From Pseudarthrobacter phenanthrenivorans Sphe3 (GTDB taxonomy: Bacteria > Actinomycetota > Actinomycetes > Actinomycetales > Micrococcaceae): 64,000 nt of DNA. The notes under the pieces were generated by a model. That model had not been told where the DNA came from and ran no database searches. It saw only the letters and a program-made list of their open reading frames with translations. The position numbers and the translations under genes are program-made. Positions 7,807-17,648 of this stretch are shown piece after piece (position 1 is the stretch's first letter; every line of letters begins with the position of its first letter). The stretch spans positions 992,001 through 1,056,000 of the forward strand of contig NC_015145.1 in the NCBI RefSeq assembly GCF_000189535.1, in the 5' to 3' direction.

Positions 7807-8859
7807 ATGTGGGAGGAGCGCGCTGAGCGTGCCCGGCGGGACATCGCCGCCCTGGCCACCGGCGGAACAGACCCGGCAGGGCTCTACGCCTCGGCGCTCG
7901 CCGTAGTGCAGCGCACGGTGCCGTTCGAGCAGGGGTGCTGGGCCGCCGTCGACCCCGAGTCGCTGGTGATGACCTCCATTACCAACTGGAAGCCCTGGCC
8001 GGTGGGGGTGAGGGAGTACGAGGAATATTCCGCACGGTTCGCCGAGGCCGAGTACACGGGCCATGAACCGAACAACTTCGCCGAGCTGTTGCGGCGCCCC
8101 CGGCCCATCGCCCGGATGTCCGACGCCCCTCACCGGGACGTGGTCCGGAGCGTCCGGGTCAACGACCTGCTCAAGCCCCAGGGCCTGGAGCACGAGCTGC
8201 GCGCGGCCTTCCGGGTGGACGATGCGTGCTGGGGCGTGGGCAGCATCTTCCGGGACGGGGGCCACGACTTCACCGACCGCGAAGTCGAATTCCTGGACGC
8301 CGTCACCGCCACCCTCGCAGCAGCCACCAGGATCGCCGTCCGGGCCCGGCCCGCCAGCCCCGGACCTATGGGTGTGGGCCCCGTGATTGTCATCGCCGGT
8401 CCGGCCGGCGAACTCCGGGCCGCGACGCCGGCTGCAGCATCGTGGCTGGCGGAGGTGGAGGACACGGCGCCGGGCCGCTTCAGCATGGCGCTGTACTCAG
8501 TGGTGGCGCAGGCACACAGGGCCGCCTCCGGGACGGCGAGGGCCAGGATGCGCGACGCCGGGAACAACTGGGTGCTGCTGCAGGCCAGCCGCCTCATCAG
8601 CGGGGATGATCCGGAGCAGATGGTGGTCACCGTGGAACCGGCCACCACGCACGATCTTGCCGGCCTGCTGCTCACGGCTTACGGGGTCACCGCGCGGGAG
8701 CGGGAGGTGTGCCTGGACGTGCTGTCCGGACGTTCGACGGCGGACATCGCCCGGCACCTTTTCATCTCACCGCACACGGTCCACGACCACCTCAAATCGC
8801 TCTTCGAGAAGGTGGGCGTCGGCAGCCGCGGCGAGCTGGTCGCCACGCTGGTCGCCTAG
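7807..8859 (+). CDS. LuxR-type transcriptional regulator
   Basis: A 350-residue regulator. The C-terminal LuxR helix-turn-helix (about 283-348) has the typical TAREREVCLDVLSGRSTADIA opening and VHDHLKSLFEKVGVGSR recognition helix. The N-terminal ~200 residues look like a GAF/PAS-type sensory domain without a recognisable receiver phosphorylation site. It is a stand-alone regulator whose ligand and targets are unknown; the divergent DUF1304 gene is a possible target. Start chosen at 7807 from the -10 spacing and absence of upstream coding signal. Confidence 0.82.
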   Translation: MWEERAERARRDIAALATGGTDPAGLYASALAVVQRTVPFEQGCWAAVDPESLVMTSITNWKPWPVGVREYEEYSARFAEAEYTGHEPNNFAELLRRPRPIARMSDAPHRDVVRSVRVNDLLKPQGLEHELRAAFRVDDACWGVGSIFRDGGHDFTDREVEFLDAVTATLAAATRIAVRARPASPGPMGVGPVIVIAGPAGELRAATPAAASWLAEVEDTAPGRFSMALYSVVAQAHRAASGTARARMRDAGNNWVLLQASRLISGDDPEQMVVTVEPATTHDLAGLLLTAYGVTAREREVCLDVLSGRSTADIARHLFISPHTVHDHLKSLFEKVGVGSRGELVATLVA

Positions 8860-8912
8860 GTCCGTGGCCATCAGATCCGTCCTGGACGGTTTGGCTGCCT
8901 AAGCAGCGCGAA

Positions 8913-9650
8913 CTAGACAGTCCCCGGAACGGTGGCCGGAAGGTGGCGCGCGGGATCGTAGCGGTCGAAGGATGAGGCGCCGATCAGGAAGATGCCGCGC
9001 TGGGGAATCCAGAAATCGCCCAGCCTCGCCTGGTCGTGCAACGGCTGAGGGGTGCCGAGGTCCTGCCCGGCAAGGCGGGCGCTGCTGGACGCGATGAACC
9101 ACATGCGGCGGGGTTTGGCGCGGAAAGCCTGCCTGTTGGGCACGTTCCCCGTCAGGCCCAGCCGTCCCGCCCGCAGCACGGGGCCGGAGGCCGTACCCAT
9201 GACCTTCAGGACGGATGGGTTCTCCAGGACGCCATCCGGCAGCGAGCTCAGGGCGGCGGTCATGGCCCGGGTGACGGGTGTGGATTCCAGCTCCACCTCC
9301 CACGTCAGGTCCACGTCCCCGCCGATCCTCACAGTGAAGGCGGCATCGCCTGTCCACGCGATGTCGATGGGACACTGCACCGCCGCCTCCAGTCCCGCCC
9401 CGAAGTACCGGGCGCAGGAAACCTGGGCGGGGGCGTCGGCGTAGATGGTCCAGGATCCGGAGGGCCGCCGCAGCCACACCGACCGGTAGCCGGGACCAAC
9501 ACTGGTGACAGGGAAGCGCCGCATGGCCAGGACGTGGCCGGAACTGAAGGGCAGTCCCATCACCCCGTACCCGGAAAACCGCTCGTCCTCGCCGGGGCCC
9601 AGCCGGGCATTCTGTTCAGCCTCGGAGGCCTGCGCCCTGATGCTCTTCAT
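8913..9650 (-). CDS. Conserved hypothetical protein (245 aa)
   Basis: I do not recognise a named domain. The protein is soluble, rich in beta-strand-like segments, with no signal peptide or membrane helix. It contains YRSVWLRRPSGSWTIYADAP at ~65-84 and RRMWFIASSSARLAGQDLG at ~178-197, features seen in conserved actinobacterial proteins of this length. GTG/ATG alternatives upstream are poor and the ATG at 9650 has a GGAGG about 8 bases before it. Convergent with the LuxR gene, so probably a single-gene unit. Confidence 0.6.
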   Translation of the reverse strand: MKSIRAQASEAEQNARLGPGEDERFSGYGVMGLPFSSGHVLAMRRFPVTSVGPGYRSVWLRRPSGSWTIYADAPAQVSCARYFGAGLEAAVQCPIDIAWTGDAAFTVRIGGDVDLTWEVELESTPVTRAMTAALSSLPDGVLENPSVLKVMGTASGPVLRAGRLGLTGNVPNRQAFRAKPRRMWFIASSSARLAGQDLGTPQPLHDQARLGDFWIPQRGIFLIGASSFDRYDPARHLPATVPGTV

Positions 9651-9846
9651 GGCTTGTGCCTCCGCCTCGAGTGGGTGGCGTCAGTCTACGCCGGCGTGGG
9701 ATGGTTTGTGCCCTTCCGGGTGGGATCGGGCGCTTGTATGCTGTGGAGCGGAGAGCCGGGAAGCCTGGTCGGCCCGTAGGCATTGCCTGCGGAATGTCCC
9801 GGCGCTGCCGTGGGCGTTCATGCGATGACCCGAGGAGCAGCGGCTT

Positions 9847-10812
9847 ATGGACGCAGCGGCAGAACATGTTATCGAAGCCGACGGCCTGGTGAAGGAATTT
9901 GGCAGGACACGGGCTCTTGACGGCCTCAATCTTGCAGTGGCGCCCGGGGAGGTGCACGGATTCCTGGGGCCCAATGGAGCAGGCAAGTCCACCACCCTAA
10001 GGATCCTCCTGGCACTCATTCGTCCCACGGCGGGAACCGCCCGGGTTTTCGGGAAGGACCCCTGGGCGGATCCCGTGGCTGTCCACCGGGATATCGCCTA
10101 CGTACCGGGTGATGTGAGCCTCTGGCCGAACCTCTCCGGCGGCGAAGCCATAGACCTTCTCACGGGACTGCGCGGCGGTGCGGACGAAAGACTTCGCGGT
10201 GAGCTCATCGAGGAGTTCGAGTTCGACCCGCGGAAGAAGGCCCGCGCGTACTCCAAGGGGAACCGGCAGAAGGTGGCGCTGATAGCGGCATTCGCCCGCC
10301 CGGCCCGCCTTTACCTGCTGGATGAGCCGAGCGCCGGCCTGGATCCCGTGATGGACGCTGTGTTCCGCCGCCAGATCAAACGCGTCAGCAGGGAAGGCGC
10401 CACGGTCCTGCTGTCCAGCCATATCCTCAGCGAAGTGGAACAGCTGTGTGACCGGGTGACCATCATCCGTTCGGGAACGGCAGTGGAAGCGGGCACCCTG
10501 GGGGAACTCCGGCACCTGCAGCGCACGCACTTCCGGGTCACCGGGCTCTCTGATCCGGCGAGGCTGGCTGCGCTGCCCGGTGCACACAACGTCACCGTCG
10601 CAGGCGGAGCAGTGGAATTCGAGGCCGACCCCGGGGATCTTGCCGCGGTCCTGTCCGGCATCGCGGATCCGGGGATCACCAGCCTGTCGGTGGCGCCGCC
10701 GTCACTGGAATCCCTGTTCCTGCGCCACTACAGCGACGCCAACAACAGCGACGGCAGGAACACTGCCGGGGACACCGGCAGCAGCGAACGTACCGACAGC
10801 GGGGCCAGGTGA
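9847..10812 (+). CDS. ABC transporter ATP-binding protein
   Basis: A 321-residue ATPase with one nucleotide-binding domain: Walker A GPNGAGKST (41-49), signature YSKGNRQK (135-142, a variant of LSGGQ) and Walker B LYLLDEPSAGLDPV (155-168), then the switch His in SSHILSEVE. The C-terminal ~100 residues form the extra domain found in daunorubicin/antibiotic-type exporters. The stop overlaps the permease start (TGATG), so the pair is translationally coupled and forms one exporter. Confidence 0.93.
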   Translation: MDAAAEHVIEADGLVKEFGRTRALDGLNLAVAPGEVHGFLGPNGAGKSTTLRILLALIRPTAGTARVFGKDPWADPVAVHRDIAYVPGDVSLWPNLSGGEAIDLLTGLRGGADERLRGELIEEFEFDPRKKARAYSKGNRQKVALIAAFARPARLYLLDEPSAGLDPVMDAVFRRQIKRVSREGATVLLSSHILSEVEQLCDRVTIIRSGTAVEAGTLGELRHLQRTHFRVTGLSDPARLAALPGAHNVTVAGGAVEFEADPGDLAAVLSGIADPGITSLSVAPPSLESLFLRHYSDANNSDGRNTAGDTGSSERTDSGAR

Positions 10813-12431
10813 TGTCCGGTGTGCTGCGCCTGGTCCTGTTCCAGGCGCGCCGGGACCGGGTGGCGCTGCCCGTGTGGATCCTGGGCATCACACTGCTGGG
10901 CTTCGCCACGTCCACCGCAGTGGCCACCCAGTTCGGTGACGACGCATCGCAGGCGGCCATCCTCACGCTGGCGGCGTCCAACCCGGCGTTCCTTTTCCTC
11001 CGTGGGCTGCCGGACGGCACCGGCGTGGGCGCCGTGGTGTTCTTCCAGGGCTATGCCTTCACCGCGGTCTTGGCCGGCCTGATGAGCACGTTCCTGGTGG
11101 TGCGGCATACGCGTTCTGACGAAGAGCACGGGCGGGCTGAACTCCTTGGCGCGGTCCCGCTTCCGCGGGCCGCCTCCCTGGTGGCGACGCTGGTGCTGGG
11201 CACGGCGGCGAACCTGCTGCTCGCCGTCTTCGTTGCCGCCGGATACATCGCTGCCGGCCTGCCTGCAGGAGGCGCCTTGGCGGCCGGGGCCGCCGTCGGA
11301 ACCATAGGAGTGTTCTTCGCAGGCCTTGCCGCCCTGGCCGCGCAGGCCCTGCCCACGGGCAGGGGCGCGAACGGGGCGGCCGCGGGCCTGGTGGGCGCGG
11401 CGTACCTGGTCCGCGGCGTGGGGGATGCCCTGGGAACTCCGTCCGCAGACCTGCTGCATGTGGCCAGCGCCTGGCCCTCGCTGCTGTCGCCCATCGGCTG
11501 GGGGCAGCGGGTCCGTCCGTTCACAAGTCCGGACCTGGCCGCGCTACTGGTCCCACTCGCTGCCGCGACCGTCCTGGCAGCACTGGCCGTGCTGGTCCGA
11601 CGGCGGCGGGACGTGGGTGCCAGCCTTCTGCACCAGCGCAACGGCAGGGAACGGGCCGGAGCGGGAGGCGCGTCTTTCCTGGGCCTGGCCTGGCGGCTGC
11701 AGCGCGGCCCGGTAATGGGATGGTGTGTGGGGGCCGCCACCATGGGGGCCGTGGCGGGCGCCCTGGGGCCAGTGGTCTCTGAGAGCGCGTCCGGCATGGG
11801 ACCGATCCGCGACCTCATAGCGCGGCTCGTGCCAGGCGGCCAAACCGGGCTGGTGGACATCTTCGTGACGGCCCTGCTGGGCATCACGGGCGTCTTTGCT
11901 GCCGCCGCAGGCATCCAGGCAGTGCTCCGCATGAGGGCGGAGGAGACGGAGGGCCGGGCCGAACTGCTGCTTTCCGCTCCTGCCTCCCGTGCCCGCTGGC
12001 TTGGCGCGAACCTCCTTGCGGCCGCGGTTTCCACTGCCTTGGTGGCGGCCTCGGCAGGTGCCGCGGCCGCCGTCGGCCTGGGCATGTCCGGCACCGCCAA
12101 CGGCCCGGCCTGGCTGCTGGTTCCTGCGGCGCTGGCGCACGTACCCGCTGCCCTGGTGTTCCTGGCTGCGGCCGCCGTTGCCTTCGCGCTGGCCCCGCGG
12201 CTCAGCATCGCGCTGGCATGGGGGATACTCGCCCTGGGTCTTGTGCTGGGCGAATTCGGTGAGCTGTTCGGCCTGCCCGCATGGCTGCAGGATGCCAGTC
12301 CATTCCGGCATTCCTCTGCCATGCCGGTGGAACCCTTCAACCAGGAAGGGGCGGTGGGCTTGATTGCCGTAGCCGCCGCCGGCGCCGTGCTGGCAGGCTA
12401 CCTTCTCCGCCGGCGGGACCTTACTTCATGA
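10812..12431 (+). CDS. ABC exporter permease, TnrB3/polyketide-antibiotic type
   Basis: A 539-residue membrane protein with about 12 helices in two halves, each beginning with an amphipathic stretch and an RSDEEHGRAELL or RAEETEGRAELL motif (about 97 and 375). This duplicated motif is characteristic of permeases annotated as exporters of polyketide antibiotics (COG3559). With the upstream ATPase it should export a hydrophobic compound, probably conferring resistance. ATG at 10812 was preferred to the GTG three bases earlier because it overlaps the ATPase stop. Confidence 0.88.
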   Translation: MSGVLRLVLFQARRDRVALPVWILGITLLGFATSTAVATQFGDDASQAAILTLAASNPAFLFLRGLPDGTGVGAVVFFQGYAFTAVLAGLMSTFLVVRHTRSDEEHGRAELLGAVPLPRAASLVATLVLGTAANLLLAVFVAAGYIAAGLPAGGALAAGAAVGTIGVFFAGLAALAAQALPTGRGANGAAAGLVGAAYLVRGVGDALGTPSADLLHVASAWPSLLSPIGWGQRVRPFTSPDLAALLVPLAAATVLAALAVLVRRRRDVGASLLHQRNGRERAGAGGASFLGLAWRLQRGPVMGWCVGAATMGAVAGALGPVVSESASGMGPIRDLIARLVPGGQTGLVDIFVTALLGITGVFAAAAGIQAVLRMRAEETEGRAELLLSAPASRARWLGANLLAAAVSTALVAASAGAAAAVGLGMSGTANGPAWLLVPAALAHVPAALVFLAAAAVAFALAPRLSIALAWGILALGLVLGEFGELFGLPAWLQDASPFRHSSAMPVEPFNQEGAVGLIAVAAAGAVLAGYLLRRRDLTS

Positions 12432-12459
12432 TGCGGAACACGATGGACTGGGACAACCC

Positions 12460-13655
12460 ATGAGGATCATGCTGCTGACAGCGGGGACGCGCGGCGACGT
12501 GGAACCCTTTTTCGCCCTGGCCCGGGCCACGGCCGCCAGGGGACACGTTGTCCGCACCGCCATTCCGGACAACTCCGGCGCTGACACTACAGCCTTGGAC
12601 ACGGTCAGCCTGCGGATGGACTTCGCCCAACTGGTCAGTGACCAGGGCGTTTCACCGGTGGCCGCGGCCAAGGCGTTCCACAACGTCATCCGGCCGTCGG
12701 TGGGCCGGCTCCTGGCGGCAGCCGTCGAACACATCATCGCCTTCAATCCGGATGTTGTGGCCTACCACCCGAAGATCCTCAGTGCCCCCGGCGCTGCAGA
12801 GAGGCTGGGGGTGCCGTCAGTGCTGGTGGAGACCATTCCCTCACTGACCGCCACGCGCGAGTTCCCGGCACCGTTCATCACGAGAGCCAACCTGGGGCCG
12901 CTTAACAGGGCAAGCTACAGTCTGGCGAAGGTGGCCACGCTGATGTTCAGGCAGGAGCTGGCCGGGCGCTGGAAGGCCTTCCGCCCGCACCCAGGCTGGT
13001 GCCGGTCCGGCGGGCCACGATGATCCCGGTCAGTCCCGAACTGCTCCCAAGGCCCGCAGACTGGCCCGCCACCGTCCACCTCACGGGTCATTGGAGCGAA
13101 AAAACCAAGGAGCGGGACTGGGACAAGGAGTTGGCGGAGTTTGTGGCGGACGGCGGCTTTGTCTACGCAGGGTTTGGCTCCATGAAGGCCGGGGATCCAC
13201 GGGCACGGGGCGAAGCCATCATGGCGGCGGCCCGGCGGAACGGCCTGAGGACACTGGTGGCCAGTGGCTGGGGCGGCATCGATATTCCCCCGGAGGTCCG
13301 GGGCGATGACGTCCTGGTGCGGGAATCGGTGAACCACCAGCTGGTCCTTCCGCATGCCGCCGCCGCGGTCCACCACGGTGGGGCCGGCACGGTTCACGCC
13401 GTGGCACGTGCGGGCATCCCGTCAGTAGTGGTGCCGTTCATCGCCGACCAGCCGTTCTGGGGGCACCGCCTGCACCAGCGTGGGATCGCTCCTGAACCCA
13501 TCCCGTACCTGAAGGTCACTGCGGAGCGGCTTACCGATGCCCTGGCTGGGGCGCGGAACTGCCGGGAGCAGGCAGCGGAGGTGGGGGAACGCATCCGGAA
13601 GGAGGACGGGACCGCCGTCGCGCTTGATGTCCTGGAAACCTTCGCTGCGTCATAG
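12460..13655 (+). pseudogene. GT1 (MGT/UGT-type) glycosyltransferase, frameshifted
   Basis: Two adjacent reading frames encode the halves of one ~400-residue glycosyltransferase. The N-terminal half (12460 to about 12975) starts RIMLLTAGTRGDVEPFFALA, the donor-independent Rossmann half of macrolide-type glycosyltransferases. The C-terminal half (about 12975-13655, other frame) has the nucleotide-sugar site VHHGGAGTVHAVARAGIPSV. The change of frame lies near 12975, where the expected LGLPPAPRL linker resumes in the second frame. Intact enzymes glycosylate lipids or antibiotics and would fit beside an antibiotic exporter. A real frameshift and a sequencing error cannot be told apart here. Confidence 0.8.
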
Positions 13656-13679
13656 GCGCCGCACCCCTGTGGGAGAGCA

Positions 13680-15086
13680 ATGACAAACAAATCGATGGTT
13701 CCGGAGGCACGGGACCGCCGCGGCCCCGCAGCCGCGCTGGCAGACTTTGTGGACCGGGTGGCCCGGTACAGGCCCGCCCGGCTTGCCCTCGCCACCTACA
13801 CCTTGGTGGCGCTGTTCTTTACCCTGCTGCTGACGCTTCCCGTGGCCTCGGCTGACAACCAGCCCACGGCGCTGCATGACGCGATGTTCGTGGCGGTGTC
13901 CGCCGTCACCGTGACCGGCCTGGTCACGGTCAACACTGCGGAGCACTGGTCCTACTTCGGCCAGGCAGTGATCCTGGCGGCCATCCAGGTGGGCGGACTG
14001 GGGATCGTGACCCTGGCGGCCCTGCTGGCCAAAGCCGTGACCCGGCAGCTCGGCGTGCGCAACAAGCTGCTGGCGCAGCAGAGCCTGGGCGTGGACAGCG
14101 TCCGGCTCGGGGAAGTGGGCAGCCTGCTGAGGACGGTCATCATGACGTCCCTGACGCTGGAGCTGGTGCTGGTGCTCTTCCTTGTCCCGCGGTTCATCGT
14201 GGTGGACGGGTCCTGGGCGCGGGGGCTGTGGCACGGGATCTTCTACGCCGTCTCCGCGTTCAACAACGCCGGGTTCGTGTCCCACCCTGACGGCCTGGCC
14301 GGTTTCAGCACCGATCTGTGGATCCTGATCCCCATCATGGTGGGCGTCTTCGTGGGCAGCCTGGGCTTCCCCGTCTACATCGTGGTGAGGGCCGCGAAAC
14401 GGGACTTCCGGAAGTGGAACCTCCACACCCGGCTGACCCTCTCGGTTTCGCTCCTGCTCTTCGCTGCCGGATCAGTGCTGTGGGGTGCCATGGAGTGGTC
14501 CAACCAGGACACAATCGCCGGCATGGATCCGGGCGGGAAGGTACTGAACTCGCTCTTCGCCTCCGTCATGATGCGCTCCGGCGGGTTCAACCTCGTGGAC
14601 ACCAGTGCGTCCAACAGCGTCACCCTCCTTGCCACTGATGCGCTGATGTTTGCCGGCGGCGGCTCTGTCTCAACGGGCGGGGGCATCAAAGTGACCACCC
14701 TGGCCATCCTGTTCCTGGCCATCATTGCCGAAGCACGGGGCAACAGGCATGTGACCGCGTTCGGCCGGACCATACCGGAGGGCTCGCTGCGGGTGGCCAT
14801 TAGCGTCACGTTCCTGGGCGCAACCCTGGTCCTGGTGGGCACGGGGATCCTCATGGCCATCACGGATGAGCCGATGGACCGTATCCTCTTCGAAGTGATT
14901 TCCGGGTTTGCCACCTGCGGTCTGAGCGTGGGGCTCAGCGAGGAGCTGCCGCCGGCCGGAAAGTACGTCCTGACGGCCCTGATGCTCGCCGGCCGCGTGG
15001 GGCCGATCAGTTTTGCCGCGGCCCTGGCACTCCAGCAGAGGGACCAGCTTTACCGCTTCCCGGATGAACGGCCAATCATCGGCTGA
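13680..15086 (+). CDS. TrkH/KtrB-type potassium transporter
   Basis: A 468-residue transporter with four repeated membrane-pore-membrane units. The K+ selectivity loops are visible as SAVTVTGL (~79), SAFNNAGFVS (~197), MRSGGFN (~300) and SGFATCGLS (~408). It lacks an attached regulatory domain and no TrkA/KtrA gene is next to it, so the regulatory partner must be elsewhere. GGGAGAGCA precedes the ATG. It ends six bases from the convergent CorC-type gene. Confidence 0.92.
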   Translation: MTNKSMVPEARDRRGPAAALADFVDRVARYRPARLALATYTLVALFFTLLLTLPVASADNQPTALHDAMFVAVSAVTVTGLVTVNTAEHWSYFGQAVILAAIQVGGLGIVTLAALLAKAVTRQLGVRNKLLAQQSLGVDSVRLGEVGSLLRTVIMTSLTLELVLVLFLVPRFIVVDGSWARGLWHGIFYAVSAFNNAGFVSHPDGLAGFSTDLWILIPIMVGVFVGSLGFPVYIVVRAAKRDFRKWNLHTRLTLSVSLLLFAAGSVLWGAMEWSNQDTIAGMDPGGKVLNSLFASVMMRSGGFNLVDTSASNSVTLLATDALMFAGGGSVSTGGGIKVTTLAILFLAIIAEARGNRHVTAFGRTIPEGSLRVAISVTFLGATLVLVGTGILMAITDEPMDRILFEVISGFATCGLSVGLSEELPPAGKYVLTALMLAGRVGPISFAAALALQQRDQLYRFPDERPIIG

Positions 15087-15091
15087 GGCAG

Positions 15092-16411
15092 CTACCCCCG
15101 GGGCCCGCCGGCATGCCCGCCTGCATGTCCGCCGGCGGGAGTGACCCGGATCCGGGCGATGCGCAGCCGGTCCATCGCCGTCACGGTCAGCACATGGCCG
15201 GCGATCTCCACGCTGTCGCCGATGCGGGGGAGCCGGCCCAGCCGGTCAATGACGAACCCGGCCACGGTTTCGTAGTGGCCCTCCGGCAGTTCAATGCCGG
15301 AGGCGGTCTCGAACTCCTGCAGGATCAGCGCGCCGTCCACGTCCAGCGTTCCGCCCGCCCGGGTGACGCGGTCCTCCGGGTCGGTGCCGGTGTCGTACTC
15401 GTCGTAGATCTCGCCCACCAGTTCCTCCACGAGGTCCTCCAGGGTGACGATGCCGTCGGTGCCGCCGTATTCGTCCACCACCAGCGCGATATGGTGGCCC
15501 AGCCTGCGCATCCGGGCCAGCGACGGCAACACCTTGTTGGTGCCGGGCAGCGGCAGGATCTCGCGGACGATGTCCCGCACCGGACCGTCGTCGTACTTCC
15601 CTTCCCGAGGCATCAGGTCGCGGATGTGGATGAACCCCAGGACGTCGTCGGGGCTCCTGTCGATGACCGGATACCGCGAGAAAGGGCCATCCTGCACCAT
15701 GCCGCGCACGGCGGCGATGCTCAGGTTGCCGTCCACGAACGTCACCTCGGTGCGCGGCCGCATCACCTCCTGCAGGGAGCGGTCGCCCGCGCCGAAGACG
15801 TCGGAGAGGATGCTGCGGCTGTGCTCTTCGAGCATGTCGCTCTCCGCCACCATGTCCCACAGTTCCTCCGAACTGATGCTCTCCTGCTTGGCCTTCGGAT
15901 CGCCGCCGAAGAGCCGCACCACCGCATCCGTGGACACGGACAGCAGCCACACGGCGGGCCGCATGATCTCGGAGAGGACGCCCAGGGGAGGGGCCAGGAC
16001 CTTGGTGAAGCCGACGGCGCTCTGCATGGCCAGCCGCTTGGGCACCAGCTCGCCGAGCACCAGGGAGAGGTATGCCACCAGCAGCGTCATCCCGATAAAG
16101 GAGACCGGTTCCGCCGCGGTTCCAAAGCCTATCCCCGCCAGGAGGGGTTCGACGTCGGGCGCGATGGTGGAGGCGCCATAGGCCGCCGAGAAGAACCCCG
16201 ACAGGGTCACCCCGATCTGCACTGTGGAAAGGAAGCGGTTGGGATTCCCGGCCAGCGCCGCGATCCGGGCACCCCGCTTCCCGGACTTCTCCATCCGGCG
16301 CACCTGGCTTTCGCGGAGTGAGACCAGCGCCATTTCCGTGCCGGCAAACACCCCGCCCAGCAGCACGAAGAAGAGGACCAACAGGAAGTTCAGCAGTGTG
16401 TCCGCGTCCAT
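15092..16411 (-). CDS. Hemolysin C / CorC-type CNNM protein
   Basis: A 439-residue protein with the CNNM (DUF21) membrane domain (about 1-190, three to four helices), a pair of CBS domains (about 215-335, LGFIHIRDLMPREG and HHIALVVDEYGGTDGIVTLEDLVEE) and a C-terminal CorC_HlyC transporter-associated domain (about 345-425). Bacterial members function in Mg2+/Co2+ transport or tolerance; the hemolysin name is historical. Predicted leaderless start. No partner gene is coupled to it. Confidence 0.92.
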   Translation of the reverse strand: MDADTLLNFLLVLFFVLLGGVFAGTEMALVSLRESQVRRMEKSGKRGARIAALAGNPNRFLSTVQIGVTLSGFFSAAYGASTIAPDVEPLLAGIGFGTAAEPVSFIGMTLLVAYLSLVLGELVPKRLAMQSAVGFTKVLAPPLGVLSEIMRPAVWLLSVSTDAVVRLFGGDPKAKQESISSEELWDMVAESDMLEEHSRSILSDVFGAGDRSLQEVMRPRTEVTFVDGNLSIAAVRGMVQDGPFSRYPVIDRSPDDVLGFIHIRDLMPREGKYDDGPVRDIVREILPLPGTNKVLPSLARMRRLGHHIALVVDEYGGTDGIVTLEDLVEELVGEIYDEYDTGTDPEDRVTRAGGTLDVDGALILQEFETASGIELPEGHYETVAGFVIDRLGRLPRIGDSVEIAGHVLTVTAMDRLRIARIRVTPAGGHAGGHAGGPRG

Positions 16412-16423
16412 GATCCGACACTA
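16412..16423 (-). promoter_or_regulatory. -10 box for a leaderless start
   Basis: Minus-strand TAGTGT (16423-16418), six bases, then the ATG at 16411. Confidence 0.5.
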
Positions 16424-16483
16424 CAGAACCGGGCTGGCCGGGGGTTATGTTCCCGGGCGGTGCGGCGTAGGGTCTGAGGAACC

Positions 16484-17080
16484 ATGACCGAACAACTGCC
16501 GTACGAGCCTGTCAAGAGCTACCCGCACTTCGAACTGCGCCGCTATCCCGCGCACGTCCTGGCCGAAATCCATGTCAACGCCACCTTCGACCGTGCCGGA
16601 AACGCCGCCTTCCGGCACCTGTTCAACTACATCAGCGGCTACAACAGGGCTGAGCAGAAGCTGGCGATGACAGCTCCCGTCATCCAGGGGCCCGTGCCCT
16701 CGCAGAAGCTGGCGATGACGGCCCCGGTGCTGAGGAGCGGGCCGCTGTCCGGGGGCGGCCAGGCCGCCGACTTTGCCGTGGCGTTTGTGCTCCCCGTGGG
16801 CATCACGGCGGAGACGGCGCCCGTCCCGCTGAATCCCGACGTCAGGATCCGCACCGTGCCCGGCTCGTTGACGGCCGTGGCGCGGTTCAAGGGCAGCGGC
16901 TCCGAGGCGTCATTCGCGCGGCACAACGAAGGGCTGCAGGCGGCGATCAGGCTGGCAGGGCTGACGCCGGTTGGAGCGCCCCGCTATGCGGACTTCGACC
17001 CGCCCTTCAAGCCCTGGTTCCTGCGCCGCAACGAGGTGCACCAGGACGTCAGAGAACCCGATGGCGTTACTGGACCCTGA
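16484..17080 (+). CDS. SOUL heme-binding-family protein
   Basis: A 198-residue SOUL-family protein. It has the family opening YEPVKSYPHFELRRYPAHVLAE (about 6-27) and two QKLAMTAPV segments at about 58 and 74, one of which is the usual single copy, so a short internal repeat is present. SOUL proteins bind heme or porphyrins; physiological roles in bacteria are poorly defined. The ATG is preceded by a TAGGGT box ten bases away and a GAGGAA, so both leadered and leaderless translation are possible. Confidence 0.88.
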   Translation: MTEQLPYEPVKSYPHFELRRYPAHVLAEIHVNATFDRAGNAAFRHLFNYISGYNRAEQKLAMTAPVIQGPVPSQKLAMTAPVLRSGPLSGGGQAADFAVAFVLPVGITAETAPVPLNPDVRIRTVPGSLTAVARFKGSGSEASFARHNEGLQAAIRLAGLTPVGAPRYADFDPPFKPWFLRRNEVHQDVREPDGVTGP

Positions 17081-17089
17081 CGGAAGGGA

Positions 17090-17120
17090 CGACGGCGGCG
17101 GCGGGTGTTTGCCGCCGTCG
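17090..17120. terminator. GCCGCCGTCG hairpin between convergent genes
   Basis: CGACGGCGGC (17090-17099) and GCCGCCGTCG (17111-17120) are perfect 10-base arms with an 11-base loop, placed between the ends of the SOUL and DUF2177 genes. It belongs to the REP-like family described in the findings. Confidence 0.6.
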
Positions 17121-17137
17121 AACGCCTGATGCGGGGG

Positions 17138-17560
17138 CTACTTCGCCAGGACCCGACGCCGCAGCAGGGTTGCCGTGAGCCAGGTGACCAGGCTGCAGGC
17201 AGCGGCGCCCCAGAGGATGTCCGTCACGGCCACCAGCAGGGTGAAGTCCCTGAGCACGGCGTACCCTGTGAGGGCCCAGGTGGCGTAGGTGAAGAACCCG
17301 AACAGCGCCGCACCCGTCACCCGTTGCCGCATCGTGGCTTTGGTATCGTTGGGCCTCACGCCGTAGTGGACCATGCCGGCAACAAAGATCAGGTAGAACG
17401 CGGCCGCGCCCGCGGCGTTGGGACTGGGGGCGATCAGGTGGCCGATCTGGCTTTGGTACAGGTTGCTCGCCACGACGCTGATCCAGGCCAGGTCCAGGAC
17501 GGCGAAAATCACGGCGGTGGCGGCGTAGGCAAGCAGCCATTTCCTGGTGCGGGTGTTCAT
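17138..17560 (-). CDS. DUF2177 integral membrane protein
   Basis: A 140-residue protein with four predicted membrane helices and the DUF2177 hallmark LDLAWISVVASNLYQSQIGHL at about 22-42. The function is unknown. It lies 88 bp downstream of the MarR gene on the same strand, so the two may be cotranscribed. AAAGGATCC precedes the ATG at 17560. Confidence 0.85.
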   Translation of the reverse strand: MNTRTRKWLLAYAATAVIFAVLDLAWISVVASNLYQSQIGHLIAPSPNAAGAAAFYLIFVAGMVHYGVRPNDTKATMRQRVTGAALFGFFTYATWALTGYAVLRDFTLLVAVTDILWGAAACSLVTWLTATLLRRRVLAK

Positions 17561-17648
17561 GCCTGGATCCTTTGCTCGGTGTAAGGGTTGTGGATGGTGG
17601 GGCGGGGTCCGGGATGGCCAGGGCGAATCGCGGCGGGGAAGCGGACTC

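Noticed and set aside
15113..16321. Long plus-strand frames antisense to the CorC-type gene
   Set aside because: Mirror-frame artefacts of high-GC coding sequence; no start signals or family.
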